DNA of 64,000 bases from Coptis chinensis (lineage: Eukaryota; Streptophyta; Magnoliopsida; Ranunculales; Ranunculaceae), in assembly GCA_015680905.1 (NCBI GenBank), contig CM027377.1, positions 38,154,501 to 38,218,500 on the forward strand. Direction: 5' to 3'. Shown here piece after piece: positions 49,431 through 59,714 of the stretch (its first letter is position 1; the number at the start of each line of letters is the position of its first letter). The notes beneath the pieces were generated by a model. It worked only from the letters and a program-made list of their open reading frames with translations. It was not told where the DNA came from and ran no database searches. Made by a program: the position numbers and the translations under genes.

Positions 49431-50060
49431 AGGGCGAGCCATAGCAATTTTAACGAACCCAAAACCGAGGGAAAATAGTTTCTGGCAAATATCAGTTATT
49501 ATAAGGGCGCCCTTATTATAAACCGACATTGTACATGTCTGTTACTGTTTCCCTGATATGCAGACCTGGCGGCATACACGGATACACCGATAAGGTGTCT
49601 TGGACTCTTATTAGTCAATAATGCGAACATGTGGAGGTCTGAAAATGGGCCCATATGTGGGAGTAGTGTGGGACACTGACAACAACTCCACAAAAAGCTT
49701 CCGGTTTCACAGAAAAGACATGTGAAAGTGCTGCTGTGAAGAAGATATTTATTTGCCCTTATCAGAATCCCACGTAGACGAGGATGCTTTGCGCCAAGTC
49801 AGCGTTTTTCGAGATTAAGATAAGGAATAGAAAGTGTGGCGACTTTCCAGGATCTAAACTCAGAATCTCAGATTTAAAGCTAATTAAAAGAGCTACGACC
49901 GAACAACATTTTGTTTTGTTGGTACTTGGTAGCTTTCACATGGGATACATGTGCCAAAGAGATTGATCATCTGTACCCGGGAGCTAAGATTCCAGCCATT
50001 GCCTCTTCAACTTTACGGCAAAAAACCACCACGCAATTTCGTACACATGTTCTCAACTTA
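49430..50060. repeat. duplicated GST 3' flanking block, copy 1
   Basis: Shares ordered words with 55730-56045: AACGAACC(C/T)AAAACCGA, AATAGTTTCTGG, CTGAAAATGGGCCCA(T/C)ATGTGGG, GAAGATATTTATTT and TTCCAGCCA. Each copy lies on the 3' side of a theta GST gene, so the block belongs to the duplicated unit. Confidence 0.65.
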
Positions 50061-50085
50061 CTACACAAATGTAACTAATTAAGCA

Positions 50086-50723
50086 GGGGGATGGTTATAT
50101 GAACAAAAAAGATTTGCCATTTAAAATAGGACGGTCCTGAAAAAACATAAAATCCTGTTAACCACTATTAAATATATTGAATTAGCCACAGTTCCAAACT
50201 CCACCAACAATTTTTTGTATAGATATTCATCCATGAAACGAATAATAGATCATTTTCCTCATAAAATATCAATTCATTTGAATATATCATCAAACCAAGT
50301 CTTGCATCAAGAAAAACAAAGTCAAAAATCAACGTTTATAATATCTTTTGTTTGGGTTCAAATAAATATTATCCAACATGTATGTATTATGCTTTTAATT
50401 TTGGGTTTACGGCAACTTTTGTGGGGATGGTGAGCATAAACGTGAATTCTGGTTGAATTACCAAGAAAGAACTGAGCCTAAAATTTAAAGTAAGTGACTG
50501 GTCAAGTCATTCTCCATTCAGTTTATTTTGTCATGTATATCCTCTTAACAAAAATTTAAAAGATCTCTAAATATATTGAATTCATCTTGTAAGTTCCATT
50601 CTATTATGAGTGGTGTTCTCCATTAATGTATATCCTTTAGATCTCAATTCATCTTGTAGGTCCACTATTATGAGTGGAGTAACTTTGGAGTCACTATAAG
50701 GTGGAGTTTATATAACCATCCCC
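50086..50723. mobile_element. MITE, hAT-like, 638 bp
   Basis: Ends are inverted repeats of about 14 bp, GGGGATGGTTATAT at the left and ATATAACCATCCCC at the right. They are flanked by a perfect 8-bp duplication, ATTAAGCA, at 50078-50085 and 50724-50731. An 8-bp duplication suits the hAT superfamily. There is no transposase ORF, so it is non-autonomous. It lies 230 bp beyond the stop codon of GSTT-A. Confidence 0.8.
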
Positions 50724-50955
50724 ATTAAGCAAATATATAAGTTCATTGAAAATGTCACACACTTGACACTTGCACATATAAGAGAAATTTTCCTCGACCA
50801 GGTACTCTAAGCACGAACAAGAGTTTGAAATAGATCGGGCTTATTGGATAGTACCAGAGTCTGCAGCCATACATTCGACTGGGAGCACTGGCATATTATA
50901 ATATATCCTCCAGAATCTTTTCAACTAATTATTAATGGAACACTGGTTGACCTTC

Positions 50956-53729
50956 TCACAGCGTTGATGACAACATGGCCTTTATGCTTGATCCAGCCTC
51001 ATTGTTTGCCCCAGTTGACTGTTTGCTAAATCTCGCTTTAGCTTTAAACAAAACTGCATGAACTTCATCAAAATGAGGACTTGTTGCAATCCTAGTATCC
51101 TCAATCCACTGCAAGACCTTCTTATGCGGGCTTAATAATCGTTTGCAGTCATTTTCATCCAAAAGCTGCAGTTAACCAAGAGTTGACTCAACAAATAAGA
51201 AATCCATTTCAATTCCAACATTGAAACATAAATAGCGAGTCAGAGAGTCAGAGAGATGTCCACGATGATATCCTATGTTTAGTTTGGTTTCTAAAATACG
51301 TAATGCTTATTAGAGCTCTATAATCCAAGAAAACTAAGCAGAAGGTTAAAAGAGTAAATATCCCGAATAAAAATAATTCAATAGACGAATTTTACCTCAA
51401 ATTCCATGATTTCACAAACAAGGCTGATATCTGCAATAGATGGTCGAGAGCCACCCAGTAAGAAATTCCCCTCCCCTTTGAGCCAAATGGACTCAAGTTT
51501 TAACAGAGATGAGGTAAAGAGCTTTTCAGCTTCAGCAGCTTCTATTGGATTTTGAGGGAGACCAAGAAAAGGTGCTAGCACAGTATGGAGTACGTAAGTA
51601 GCTGTTGAGAAATAAACAGCATTAAATATTCATGAGACGGGAAGAGAAAATTATTACTAAGTGCTCTTAATAATAAATAGATAAAACCTTCACTGTTAGT
51701 GACTACTGCCTACTAGGGCTTCCATGGTTACATTTACAAAGAATGTTTGGAGCACATTTGTAAAAAAAAACTTCAAAATTATAAGGATTCAGCTTCTGGA
51801 CCACCAATACTTGCACGAGTATGAACACTTTATAAGTGCATATAAATGTTATAAATAATTGGTGACATCACTTAGAAACCCTTTTGAGTAGGCACAAATA
51901 CCAAACTTACTGCATGCCAAAGCTGACTTGCATGACATGCCAAGAGACACATTGTTAAGGACAGCATGATGCTTGTCATACTATATAAAAGAGCATAAAA
52001 GAATGCCATTCAAGACTTCAAGAGATTATAAGCAAAAGTCGATTCATCATAATGGTATGCTTATATAACGTACGCTAGTAAAAACTGGAATATAGATACA
52101 AAAGTTGGAATTTACACCACCTGCACCACGGCGTAGATTGGAATGATGCCAATCCAAGACTGAGTTAATTTTGGCTCTTTTGCGAAGATCAGCAGGATAC
52201 CTTACAAAAGAATATAGAAAAGGACTTTCATAAAGACGGGATAGCAGATAGCATGTGATAAGAGCAAAGAGATAAAGTTACATGAATAGATAAGTAATAA
52301 CATAGACCAAGTATGCATGAAGAGAGAGATATTAATTGCAGTATTGACCTATCGACTATTGTCTATGTGACAAGAACATTATCAAATAGATAGATAGGTT
52401 GCTATATTTTACTAAAAAGAGGAGAAACAAGATACAAAATTTAATTTCTTTATTAAATTGATTATGAATCCTGAAAATTAGTAAGATACACCAATGGAGA
52501 TACTTAATGGATGAGTTCCGGGACTACATGGAGGATCTGGGGATTAGGAAATGATTCTCTATTTCATCTGCCTCAAACGTTTTTGGGGTCATTAAACAAT
52601 CGACCCTCTCTGTTCATTTTGATGGCTGAGCTCGTACAGAGATGATCTCACGATCGAGTTAATTATAGAGGATCCATTGAAGGTTTCAGACTTGAGAGGG
52701 ATGATGTACTTGTATATCATCTTCAAATCACACATGATAATGCAGTATTTGTATGGAATCGTGAGGAGCAGGTTAGACTGCTTAAAGAGCATTTTGGGTT
52801 GTTTTATTCGATTGTTAATCACCTAAATCAAATTCCACCACTAAATTACAAAAATTAAACCTAATCCACTCACGATGCCAGTGAGATTTATACCAGATCA
52901 TAAACACACCCTAGACCACTCAAAGCTAATTCTAAGATAAAAAACAAAAATTGCATTGCAATGTTTTGGTTTAAACCAAGTTAACTTTAGCTAATGAGAA
53001 AGATCTCATCAAAAAGCAATTAAACTTACCAATTGTCGGCGACACCTGGGAAGGCACACGCAAGGTAGCTTAGAATTGCATGACTGTAAAATAGCCACAA
53101 TTGAAATTGTCAACACAGAATCGACGTAACAAGTAGGAAAAACAAATGCGACAACAGCTGGCAACAAGTATATTAGTGAAAGAAACAGCATAATCATCTA
53201 TTCACATTGTGACACAAGAAGAATAGCATGGTCTCATAATGTGAATTACTCATTTTCAAAACCAGATTTCCACAACAAGGAATTAAATTGTTATCACTAT
53301 TTCATATGAGAGCAAACTAGAAAACACACACTCATACAAATATAATAATTATACCTTTCGAAAAGTTTAAACTCTCCATGGGCTATCGATGGAACTTGTC
53401 CCATCGGATTGATTTCTGAAACAATTATAACATATTCCAACTGTTAGAAACACCCATAGAAATACATAAGTAAAATCTTTTAAAGCCCTGATTAAATTAA
53501 TGAAGGTACCTAGATATTCAGGCTTTTTATGTTCACGCTTGAATATTTCCACTTTATTTTCTTCAAATTCGATTCCATTTGCTCTGAAAAGCAAGAATAC
53601 ATTAAGTAAAAACAGTTGGATTATTGGGAAAATAAATTGAGAGTGAGAAGGAAATGAAGATTACTTGCAGAAAATGATAATTGCACGAGATGGTTGTGAC
53701 ATTCGATCGGCATATATGTTCAGCGTCAT
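50956..53729 (-). CDS. GSTT: theta-class glutathione transferase, copy A
   Basis: Complete gene of 249 codons in seven exons on the minus strand (53729-53665, 53583-53510, 53415-53355, 53083-53030, 52200-52121, 51601-51396, 51165-50956); all splice sites and phases agree. Theta GSTs conjugate glutathione to electrophiles and reduce organic hydroperoxides; Arabidopsis GSTTs are peroxisomal. The thioredoxin-like half opens MTLNIYADRMSQPSRAIIIF with catalytic Ser11. GSH-site residues include VPS (54-56, cis-Pro55) and ES (66-67). The helical half has DWHHSNLRRGA and GGSRPSIADISLVCE. The C-terminus is SSTL, not a canonical PTS1. It is paired head to tail with copy B. Confidence 0.95.
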
Positions 53730-53803
53730 TTTTTCTTTTCTTTCACTCGTGTTCTGAGTTTTTAAGATACTCGAAATGATTGTCGGATGGATTACTTGTT
53801 TTG

Positions 53804-53810
53804 TTTTATA
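53804..53810 (-). promoter_or_regulatory. TATA box of GSTT-A
   Basis: The minus strand reads TATAAAA, 75 bp upstream of the ATG. This implies a short 5' UTR of about 45 nt. Confidence 0.65.
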
Positions 53811-53830
53811 AGCCGACCAAGTACATTTGA

Positions 53831-53838
53831 TGACGTCA
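53831..53838. promoter_or_regulatory. TGACGTCA (as-1/TGA-bZIP-type) site, proximal
   Basis: A perfect palindromic bZIP site 21 bp upstream of the GSTT-A TATA box. TGACG half-sites in as-1 elements drive many plant GST promoters in response to salicylate, auxin and xenobiotics. Confidence 0.6.
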
Positions 53839-53894
53839 TTAGTGATGGACTCTAATGTTTTTACACCACATGGTCCAGCACAAAAAAGGGGGAT

Positions 53895-53902
53895 TGACGT
53901 CA
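53895..53902. promoter_or_regulatory. TGACGTCA (as-1/TGA-bZIP-type) site, distal
   Basis: A second perfect copy 64 bp further upstream. Both are followed on the plus strand by TTAGTGAT(G/T)G and CTAATGTTTTT, so about 35 bp around the site is duplicated. Confidence 0.6.
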
Positions 53903-53958
53903 TTAGTGATTGTCTAATGTTTTTTTTTTTTTAATTTCCGTAACTCACATGTATCGGA

Positions 53959-54359
53959 CAAGGCCCAAAATATCGATATCGATCAATATATCGGTATACC
54001 TAAAAACCGATATATATTGGATATATCAAAAATATCGGATATATCTATTTTTGGTGACCAGTCCAAACTATTTAAAATATCAAAAATATCAGATAAATCA
54101 GAAATATAATATCGGAAATATCAGAAATATATTAGAAATATCGGATTTTATATTAAAAAATGGTCAAAAAGTCAACTGATATATATCGATTATATCGGAA
54201 ATATCGATTATATTGATGATATAAAGTTTCATATCGAAAATTCCGATATATGTCGAAAAAAAAAGATTCAATATTCGGTGGATATATGTCAGAAATATTG
54301 ATTTCGGTGTACCAATTTACCGATATATATCGGATATATCGGCGATATTTTGGGCCTTG
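53959..54359. mobile_element. palindromic MITE rich in ATATCGG
   Basis: The ends CAAGGCCCAAAATATCG and CGATATTTTGGGCCTTG form a perfect 17-bp inverted repeat. The flanks GTATCGGA and GTACCGGG look like an 8-bp target copy with two changes. The inside is dominated by ATATCGG/CCGATAT words and is nearly self-complementary. No coding capacity. It lies about 57 bp upstream of the distal TGACGTCA. Confidence 0.7.
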
Positions 54360-54576
54360 GTACCGGGTGAGTGACTCTCAAACACAAAATTGTTGAAAAA
54401 ATAACTTTTAAGGACACTTTTTTTTTTTCCCCTAACTATCATGGACCGGGTAGATGAAAGATCAAGTATATTCTTGACGCGAAATAAAAAATAGATCGGA
54501 TAGATGAAATATCAAGTATACCCCTGACGTGAAATAATTAATGGCCCGGCCTAGACAAAACGACCTGGTGTATTTA

Positions 54577-55020
54577 GTATGAACAATTATTGTTTAGGGT
54601 TTAGGGTTTAAGAACTCTGTTCATACCTTTAAGCATGTATGAACAATTATTGTTCATACCCCCAATTACAAACATTATCTATGAACAATGAGTGTTCATA
54701 CCTATTAAAGCGATGAACAATGATCCAATAGGTATAAATATTGATCTAGTTATAAACATAGATTGTTCATACCTATTTGGGAGTATGAAAAATCACTGTT
54801 CATACATCAACAATGTTCATATATCAAACATGAACAATCAAATATGAATAATGAGTATGAACATTGATTAGGTATGAACATTCGATGTTCATAGTTTTAG
54901 GTATGAACATTGATTGGATATGAACATTCGATGTTCATAGTCCTTTGATATGAACATTGATTGGGTATGAACATTGAATATTCACAGTACACAATATATG
55001 AACATTCAATGTTCATAATC
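54577..55020. repeat. TATGAACA/TGTTCATA array 2
   Basis: The same motif set as 47870-48270, with repeated TATGAACATTCGATGTTCATA-like palindromes. The left flank (ATTTCA... and GTATACTT words at 54470-54530) matches the right flank of array 1 in inverted orientation, so both are probably copies of one repeat element. TTTAGGG occurs twice in tandem at 54593. Confidence 0.72.
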
Positions 55021-55239
55021 TAATATAACACGGAGGAGTTAAACTGGTATTTTAAAAAAATGAATTTTTTTACATAAAGGTATAACTGACATTTAAAAAA
55101 AATAAAAGAGTCGGGCCAACTTATTTTGTCCTTGAGAGTTACTAAATTTGAAATCGTGGGTTCGTGAGTTAATAATTGCTAGAATTTAGTGTTGTGAGTT
55201 ACTTTACAAAATTGGTGTCCTCAAGACTTTCTTTTCCCC

Positions 55240-55729
55240 GAAATTGGGTCTTCCGTCCAATTTCTTGCACAAAAAAAAATCTGCCGTGATCGCTGGTGGA
55301 GAGAGAGAAAAGAGAAGAGAAAGAGTTTGAGTCGTTATTTTATTTCTATCTACCAATCAGAATCGACTTCGAAAGTTTTTTTTTGTGCTGGGTCATGTGT
55401 GTTAGTTCTATCCTTTTTTTTTGGACTGTGAACAGTGGAGACTCGATCAAAGTCTCAAGGTTGCATATTGTTAGGTGCTGAACCTACAATTTTGCGAGTG
55501 CGGGCTTTTGCTATTATTTCGTTTTGTTGTTACTCTAGAAGCCCGATTTATAGAGAGGACAGTTTTTTTTTATTGTATAACCCAGAAGTATAGACATGGC
55601 GGGGGATACACCTAGAATAATAGAAAGAGTTGAAGAAATAGGCTGAAACAAAATCAAATAGACATTTGTGTCATTGTGTGTGTGAATTTTCGAATAAATG
55701 TCAGGTTTCTCAAAGCCCAAGCGAGCTCG
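55240..55729. other. gene-free stretch
   Basis: Contains a GAGAGAGA-rich patch at 55300-55325 and two T-runs. The short ORFs here have no recognisable features. Confidence 0.45.
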
Positions 55730-56045
55730 TACAGTTTTAACGAACCTAAAACCGAAGGATAATAGTTTCTGGGAAAATTGTTAAAAAATGCTGGTCTCTT
55801 TCGCTATCAATAAAGCTCTGAAAATGGGCCCACATGTGGGGCACCGAGTCACCGACTAATAACTGAGATTCCATTCACATAAAAAAAAAAAAAAAAAAAA
55901 AACGTGAATGGTGCTGGGTGAATACTGAGGAAGATATTTATTTCCCTTATCAAAATGCCACGTGGACGAAGAAGGTGCTTGCCACGTGGGTGAAAGAGCG
56001 TTTATTCGACTGCAAGTTTCCAGCCACTGTCTTTCAATTTTACAG
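55730..56045. repeat. duplicated GST 3' flanking block, copy 2
   Basis: Partner of 49430-50060. Before the LTR element at 56205 arrived it lay about 500 bp from the stop codon of GSTT-B, as copy 1 does for GSTT-A. Confidence 0.65.
55958..55989. promoter_or_regulatory. pair of CCACGTGG G-boxes
   Basis: Two perfect CCACGTGG palindromes at 55958-55965 and 55982-55989, 24 bp apart. G-boxes bind bZIP and bHLH factors. The matching place in copy 1 reads CCCACGTAGACG, so the core is not kept. The gene served, if any, is unclear. Confidence 0.45.
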
Positions 56046-56204
56046 CAAAAATTAATAAAGCGCCACTTTATTTGACAAACACTAATAGTACAGTGTCCTT
56101 AAAATTCATCGACCTGAACTTGCCATTATAAGGGAAGAACTATCCAGTGAATTTCACCGACAAGTACTCCAAGGAGTCCAAACACCACAAACCAAAGTGA
56201 CAAC

Positions 56205-56715
56205 TGTAAAGGAGCGTTTTTTCCTTATATATATAGGAGAAAGAAGAAAGGAATTGGATTTGGTAAAGACCGAGTTCGCTAAGTAGCGAACTGTCTATGT
56301 ATTTTCTCTTGATTCTGGGGGAAGAGAAGAATCAGGTCTGACGTAGTTCATGCAAGTGGTATTTATAGTTGTTGAGCATGAAGATCTACACAACACATGT
56401 AAAGATGAGTACAGTTGTGTGGTTGAGATCTAGGATGCATGTATGGCTGGTGTTAGTAGGAATCCCACAATAATGGAGAGTGGTTGGGTTGTGTCAGTAC
56501 GGCTCTGGTAATGATTGCATCTGGATAATAGATGATGTCACTAGGTGAAGCGTTCTGCTTGAGGTCGTCTGTTCGACCTGCGTTACTCTGGAGCGAGCTG
56601 AAGGAGATCACCTACATGAGGCGAGCTGCTTATGAAGCGAGCTCGGAGGACGATGACATGAGGTCGGTTTGACACGTGTATAATATACATTGGTTATGTA
56701 TATTAGTCCCTCACA
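56205..56715 (-). repeat. 3' LTR of the gag-only element
   Basis: 511 bp. On the minus strand it starts TGTGAGGGACTAATATAC and ends TTTACA. It pairs with 60855-61384 apart from a gap of about 20 bp near one end. Confidence 0.9.
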
Positions 56716-57186
56716 GAGCCCCCTCTCATTAGGTTGTTCCAATTTTGTCGGGGCGACCTGATGAGAGAGTAATTCCATATGTGGAAAGCACGCAGAGTAG
56801 TAATTGAAGATGCAAGTGATGCTGGTTTGACAAGTACTGAAATGATCCTAGAAGTGTAGGTTCTCAGTTAGTAAGAAAGTTATAGCTCGAGTGAGTCGGA
56901 TGCTTTAGTGAGCGTTCTGCACTGAGCTGATCTTAGAAGCATAGGTCCTCAACTTGTGAGAATTGATTGGAGTCTAGAATCGTAGGTCGTCAATTAATAC
57001 AAATTGTAAAGGCTATGGAGCCCGATAGCTCGAATGAGCGTGGTAGCTTAAGAAAGTCTGTTGCTCGTGGATAGCGTATTAGCTTTAGAAAGCGTATTGC
57101 TCACGAAGAACATGTTAGCTTAAGAAAGTGTGTTGCTCACGGAGAGTGTGGTAGCTTAAGAAAGCGTACTGCTCACGGAGAGCTTG

Positions 57187-57665
57187 CTCACTGAGTTGAT
57201 CCTACAGTTGTAGGTCCTCAACTAGCGAGAATTGGAGAGGCTAAGGAGTTTGCGAGCTCAAGAGAGCGTTCTGCTTACAGAGAGCGTGTTAGCTTATGAA
57301 AACGTATTGCTCACTGAGAGCGTTCTCACTGAGTTGATCTTAGAATTATAGGTCCTCAACTAGCGAGAATTGGAGAGGCTAAGGAGCCTGCGAGCTCAAG
57401 AGAGCGTTCTGCTCACGGAGAGCGTGTTAGCTTATGAAAGCATACTGCTCACAGAGAGCTTTCTCACTGAGTTGATCCTACAATTGTAGGTCCTCAACTA
57501 GCGAGAATTGGAGAGGCTAAGGAGCCTGCGAGCTCAAGAGAGCGTTCTGCTCACGGAGAGCGTGTTAGCTTATGAAAGCATACTGCTAACGGAGAGCTTT
57601 CTCACTGAGTTGATCTTAGAGTTGTAGGTCCTCAACTAGTGGAAATTGGAGAGGCTATGGAGCCT
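57187..57665. repeat. 138-bp tandem repeats
   Basis: CTCACTGAGTTGATC recurs at 57187, 57325, 57463 and 57601, exactly 138 bp apart. More worn copies extend left to about 56870. Each unit contains GGTCCTCAACTAG, GAGAGCGTTCTGCT and GAGAGCGTGTTAGCTTA. Related words occur inverted at 25230-25600 in the Tat element. Confidence 0.85.
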
Positions 57666-57671
57666 ATGAGC

Positions 57672-58211
57672 TCAAGAGAGTGCGTTACTCAGGTGGGTGT
57701 CAGGACCCAAGTGAAGTTTGCTCGCATGCGACGAAGTGGTGCCGGCGGCTCTAGTGGCCCCGATTTGGAGATTGCGGTTGATAGCTAGCCTTGACAACGG
57801 GATCCGGGGGGCGACCTGCGGGGTCTTGAGAACGGGGAGCGAGGCGACCTCTAGGGTCATGACAACAGGAGCTAAGGTGACCTCTGGGGTCTTGATAGCA
57901 GGAGCGGAGGTGACCTCTAGGGTGTTGACAATAGGAGCGGAGGCGACCTCTGGGGTCTTGTCAACAGGAGTTGGGGAAACTTCTGGGGTCTTGATAACAG
58001 GAGCGGAGGCAACCTTTGGGGTCTTGATAACAGGAGCGGAGGCAACCTCTGGGGTCTTGATAACAAGAGCGGAGACGATCTCTGGTGTCTTGTCAACAAG
58101 AGCGGAGGCGATGACGCTATGTAGCGTTTGAGCTCTAGTGAGCGTTATACTCAGCTGGGTGTCGTGACCTGAGTGAGTCTGTGGGCATCCTGATTTGGAG
58201 ATCGTCGTCAA
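57672..58211 (-). CDS. repeat-rich ORF in the gag-only element
   Basis: An open minus-strand frame of 179 codons, about ten units of an 11-residue repeat of the form EVASAPVIKTP, encoded by 33-bp DNA repeats. It lies on the same strand as gag and downstream of it. The protease-RT linker of the Tat element (about 20900-21120) holds similar EVA(S)-type wording, so this may be an expanded piece of that linker. Hydrophobic/Pro-rich, no domain recognised. It may be a by-product of a minisatellite rather than a protein gene. Confidence 0.4.
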   Translation of the reverse strand: MTTISKSGCPQTHSGHDTQLSITLTRAQTLHSVIASALVDKTPEIVSALVIKTPEVASAPVIKTPKVASAPVIKTPEVSPTPVDKTPEVASAPIVNTLEVTSAPAIKTPEVTLAPVVMTLEVASLPVLKTPQVAPRIPLSRLAINRNLQIGATRAAGTTSSHASKLHLGPDTHLSNALS

Positions 58212-59714
58212 TAGCTAGCCCCAGTTTATTTTTGAAGTTTTAATTGCCCTATAAAAATGTGAGTAGCCCCAGTTCGGAGATTGTTATGGTAAACTAGCCC
58301 CTAATCCGGAGATGGCTGTGGCTAGCCCCCAGTTAGGAGCTTGATTGACCGATTCTAGATTTGCACTTATCGCTATAGCCAGCCTCAGCTCGGAGTGTAA
58401 TCGTCCTGCAGTAAGTGAAGCTGTAGATATAGAAATTAGTAGTAGAATGCAAGGTTGAGATTTTAGTCAAACCCGTGCCCATTGGGCGTAGAGGTCCTGC
58501 AAAGTGGCACTCAAAAATGCCAAATATCAAATGACAGACGGCAATATGAGTCATTGAAAATGCAAGCAGTTACATGATCGAGTCAGTTCATAATGAATCT
58601 GTCGGCAAATGGTTGTAGCCAATCCCAGTTAGGCGATATTTGTTGCTAGTCTTGGACTGACATTAGGCGAGCTGTGTGCACGACCTGCTAGGAGTTTCTC
58701 CTGAAGTCATGACTTGTTAACAAAAGAAGATAGATTGGACCAAAGGAATAATACCGCCAGAGAAAGTATAAGAGAATGGCAAACAAAAGTAAGCAGATGA
58801 TGGACCAAGATAGATTGTAAATTGCTCCACTGCATCACATGAAATACAGGGAGGAAAACTTGGACATCAATGTCAACATTCCTCGGCATATCATCCAAAC
58901 TCCACAAAAATAATTGGCAGGTATATATTCATTGTGGTTTAGAGCTCTTTCCTTGCAGCTTATTAGAGAATAGAGTTAGAAATTGTTGGGTTACTACAGC
59001 TCTGCAAGCAAGAGCAATACACTCTCTGTCCAGGAGACCAACTAAGTATCCCCTCATGCCTTTAACGTGTTCCAAAACAACTGGAGGTTGCTCCTGACTC
59101 TGCCTATTCATGCGAGTTTGTGCAGATAGGAGACTCATATCTGGTGTTGTTGTCCACCACATTCGACCTTTTTCACTGATACATCAACGTTGTGAGCATA
59201 TTGACGTCTTATAAACAGGTTGACATTTATACAAAAGAGATCCTAATAAAAGAGGCAGGGAGTCCTCGAAATTAACAATATTTTTGGTTGCCAGACGTCA
59301 TTGTCTCAAGCACCCTGATATGTGAAATAAGCAGGTTGAAATGATCATATAAATGTCACAGGTAAGGCGAGATGCAAATCATAAGATCAGGCTAATAATG
59401 ATATGTCTGATGTAAAGGTTGAGATCAAATATCAAAGATTTCAAGATCAGTGATGTAAGATGCAAGATGTAATTAGTGATGCAAGATACAGGATGCGATC
59501 AAAGCAAGATGCAAGATGTTGATATCAAAGATCAAAGATTCCAAGATCAGTGATTCCATCTTGAAACAACAAGATTTCAAGATCAAAGAAAACTAAGATG
59601 TTGATCAGAGATAGGTAGAAGATCAAAATGAAGATCTTGAGCAGGAAGCTAGGTCGCTCAAATCTTTTGGCGGGGGCCAGCTCGATCATAAATATGTAGT
59701 GATAATAGAATAAC
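58212..59714. other. non-coding interior of the gag-only element
   Basis: No ORF of note. At 58200-58400 GCCCC-AGTT(C/A)GGAG recurs, and at 59380-59590 GCAAGAT/ATCAAAGAT words recur. No RT or integrase motif on either strand. Confidence 0.6.

Noticed and set aside
49140-49529. 129-codon minus-strand ORF
   Set aside because: Ends in a low-complexity Lys/Asn run, matches no family I know and overlaps the duplicated flanking block whose second copy does not keep the frame.
52590-52830. Possible coding stretch in GSTT-A intron 4
   Set aside because: Open frames on both strands but no motif. It is probably a small old repeat, and it was not possible to tell from sequence alone.
54593-54610. Telomere-like TTTAGGG pair
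   Set aside because: Only two full units, inside a repeat array. Too short to be an interstitial telomere tract.
56870-57665. CRISPR-like regular repeats
   Set aside because: Units are 138 bp, contiguous without unique spacers, and lie inside a plant LTR element. This is a tandem repeat, not CRISPR.
57718-58131. 137-codon plus-strand repeat ORF
   Set aside because: Mirror image of the minus-strand 11-residue repeat. The element is transcribed from the minus strand.
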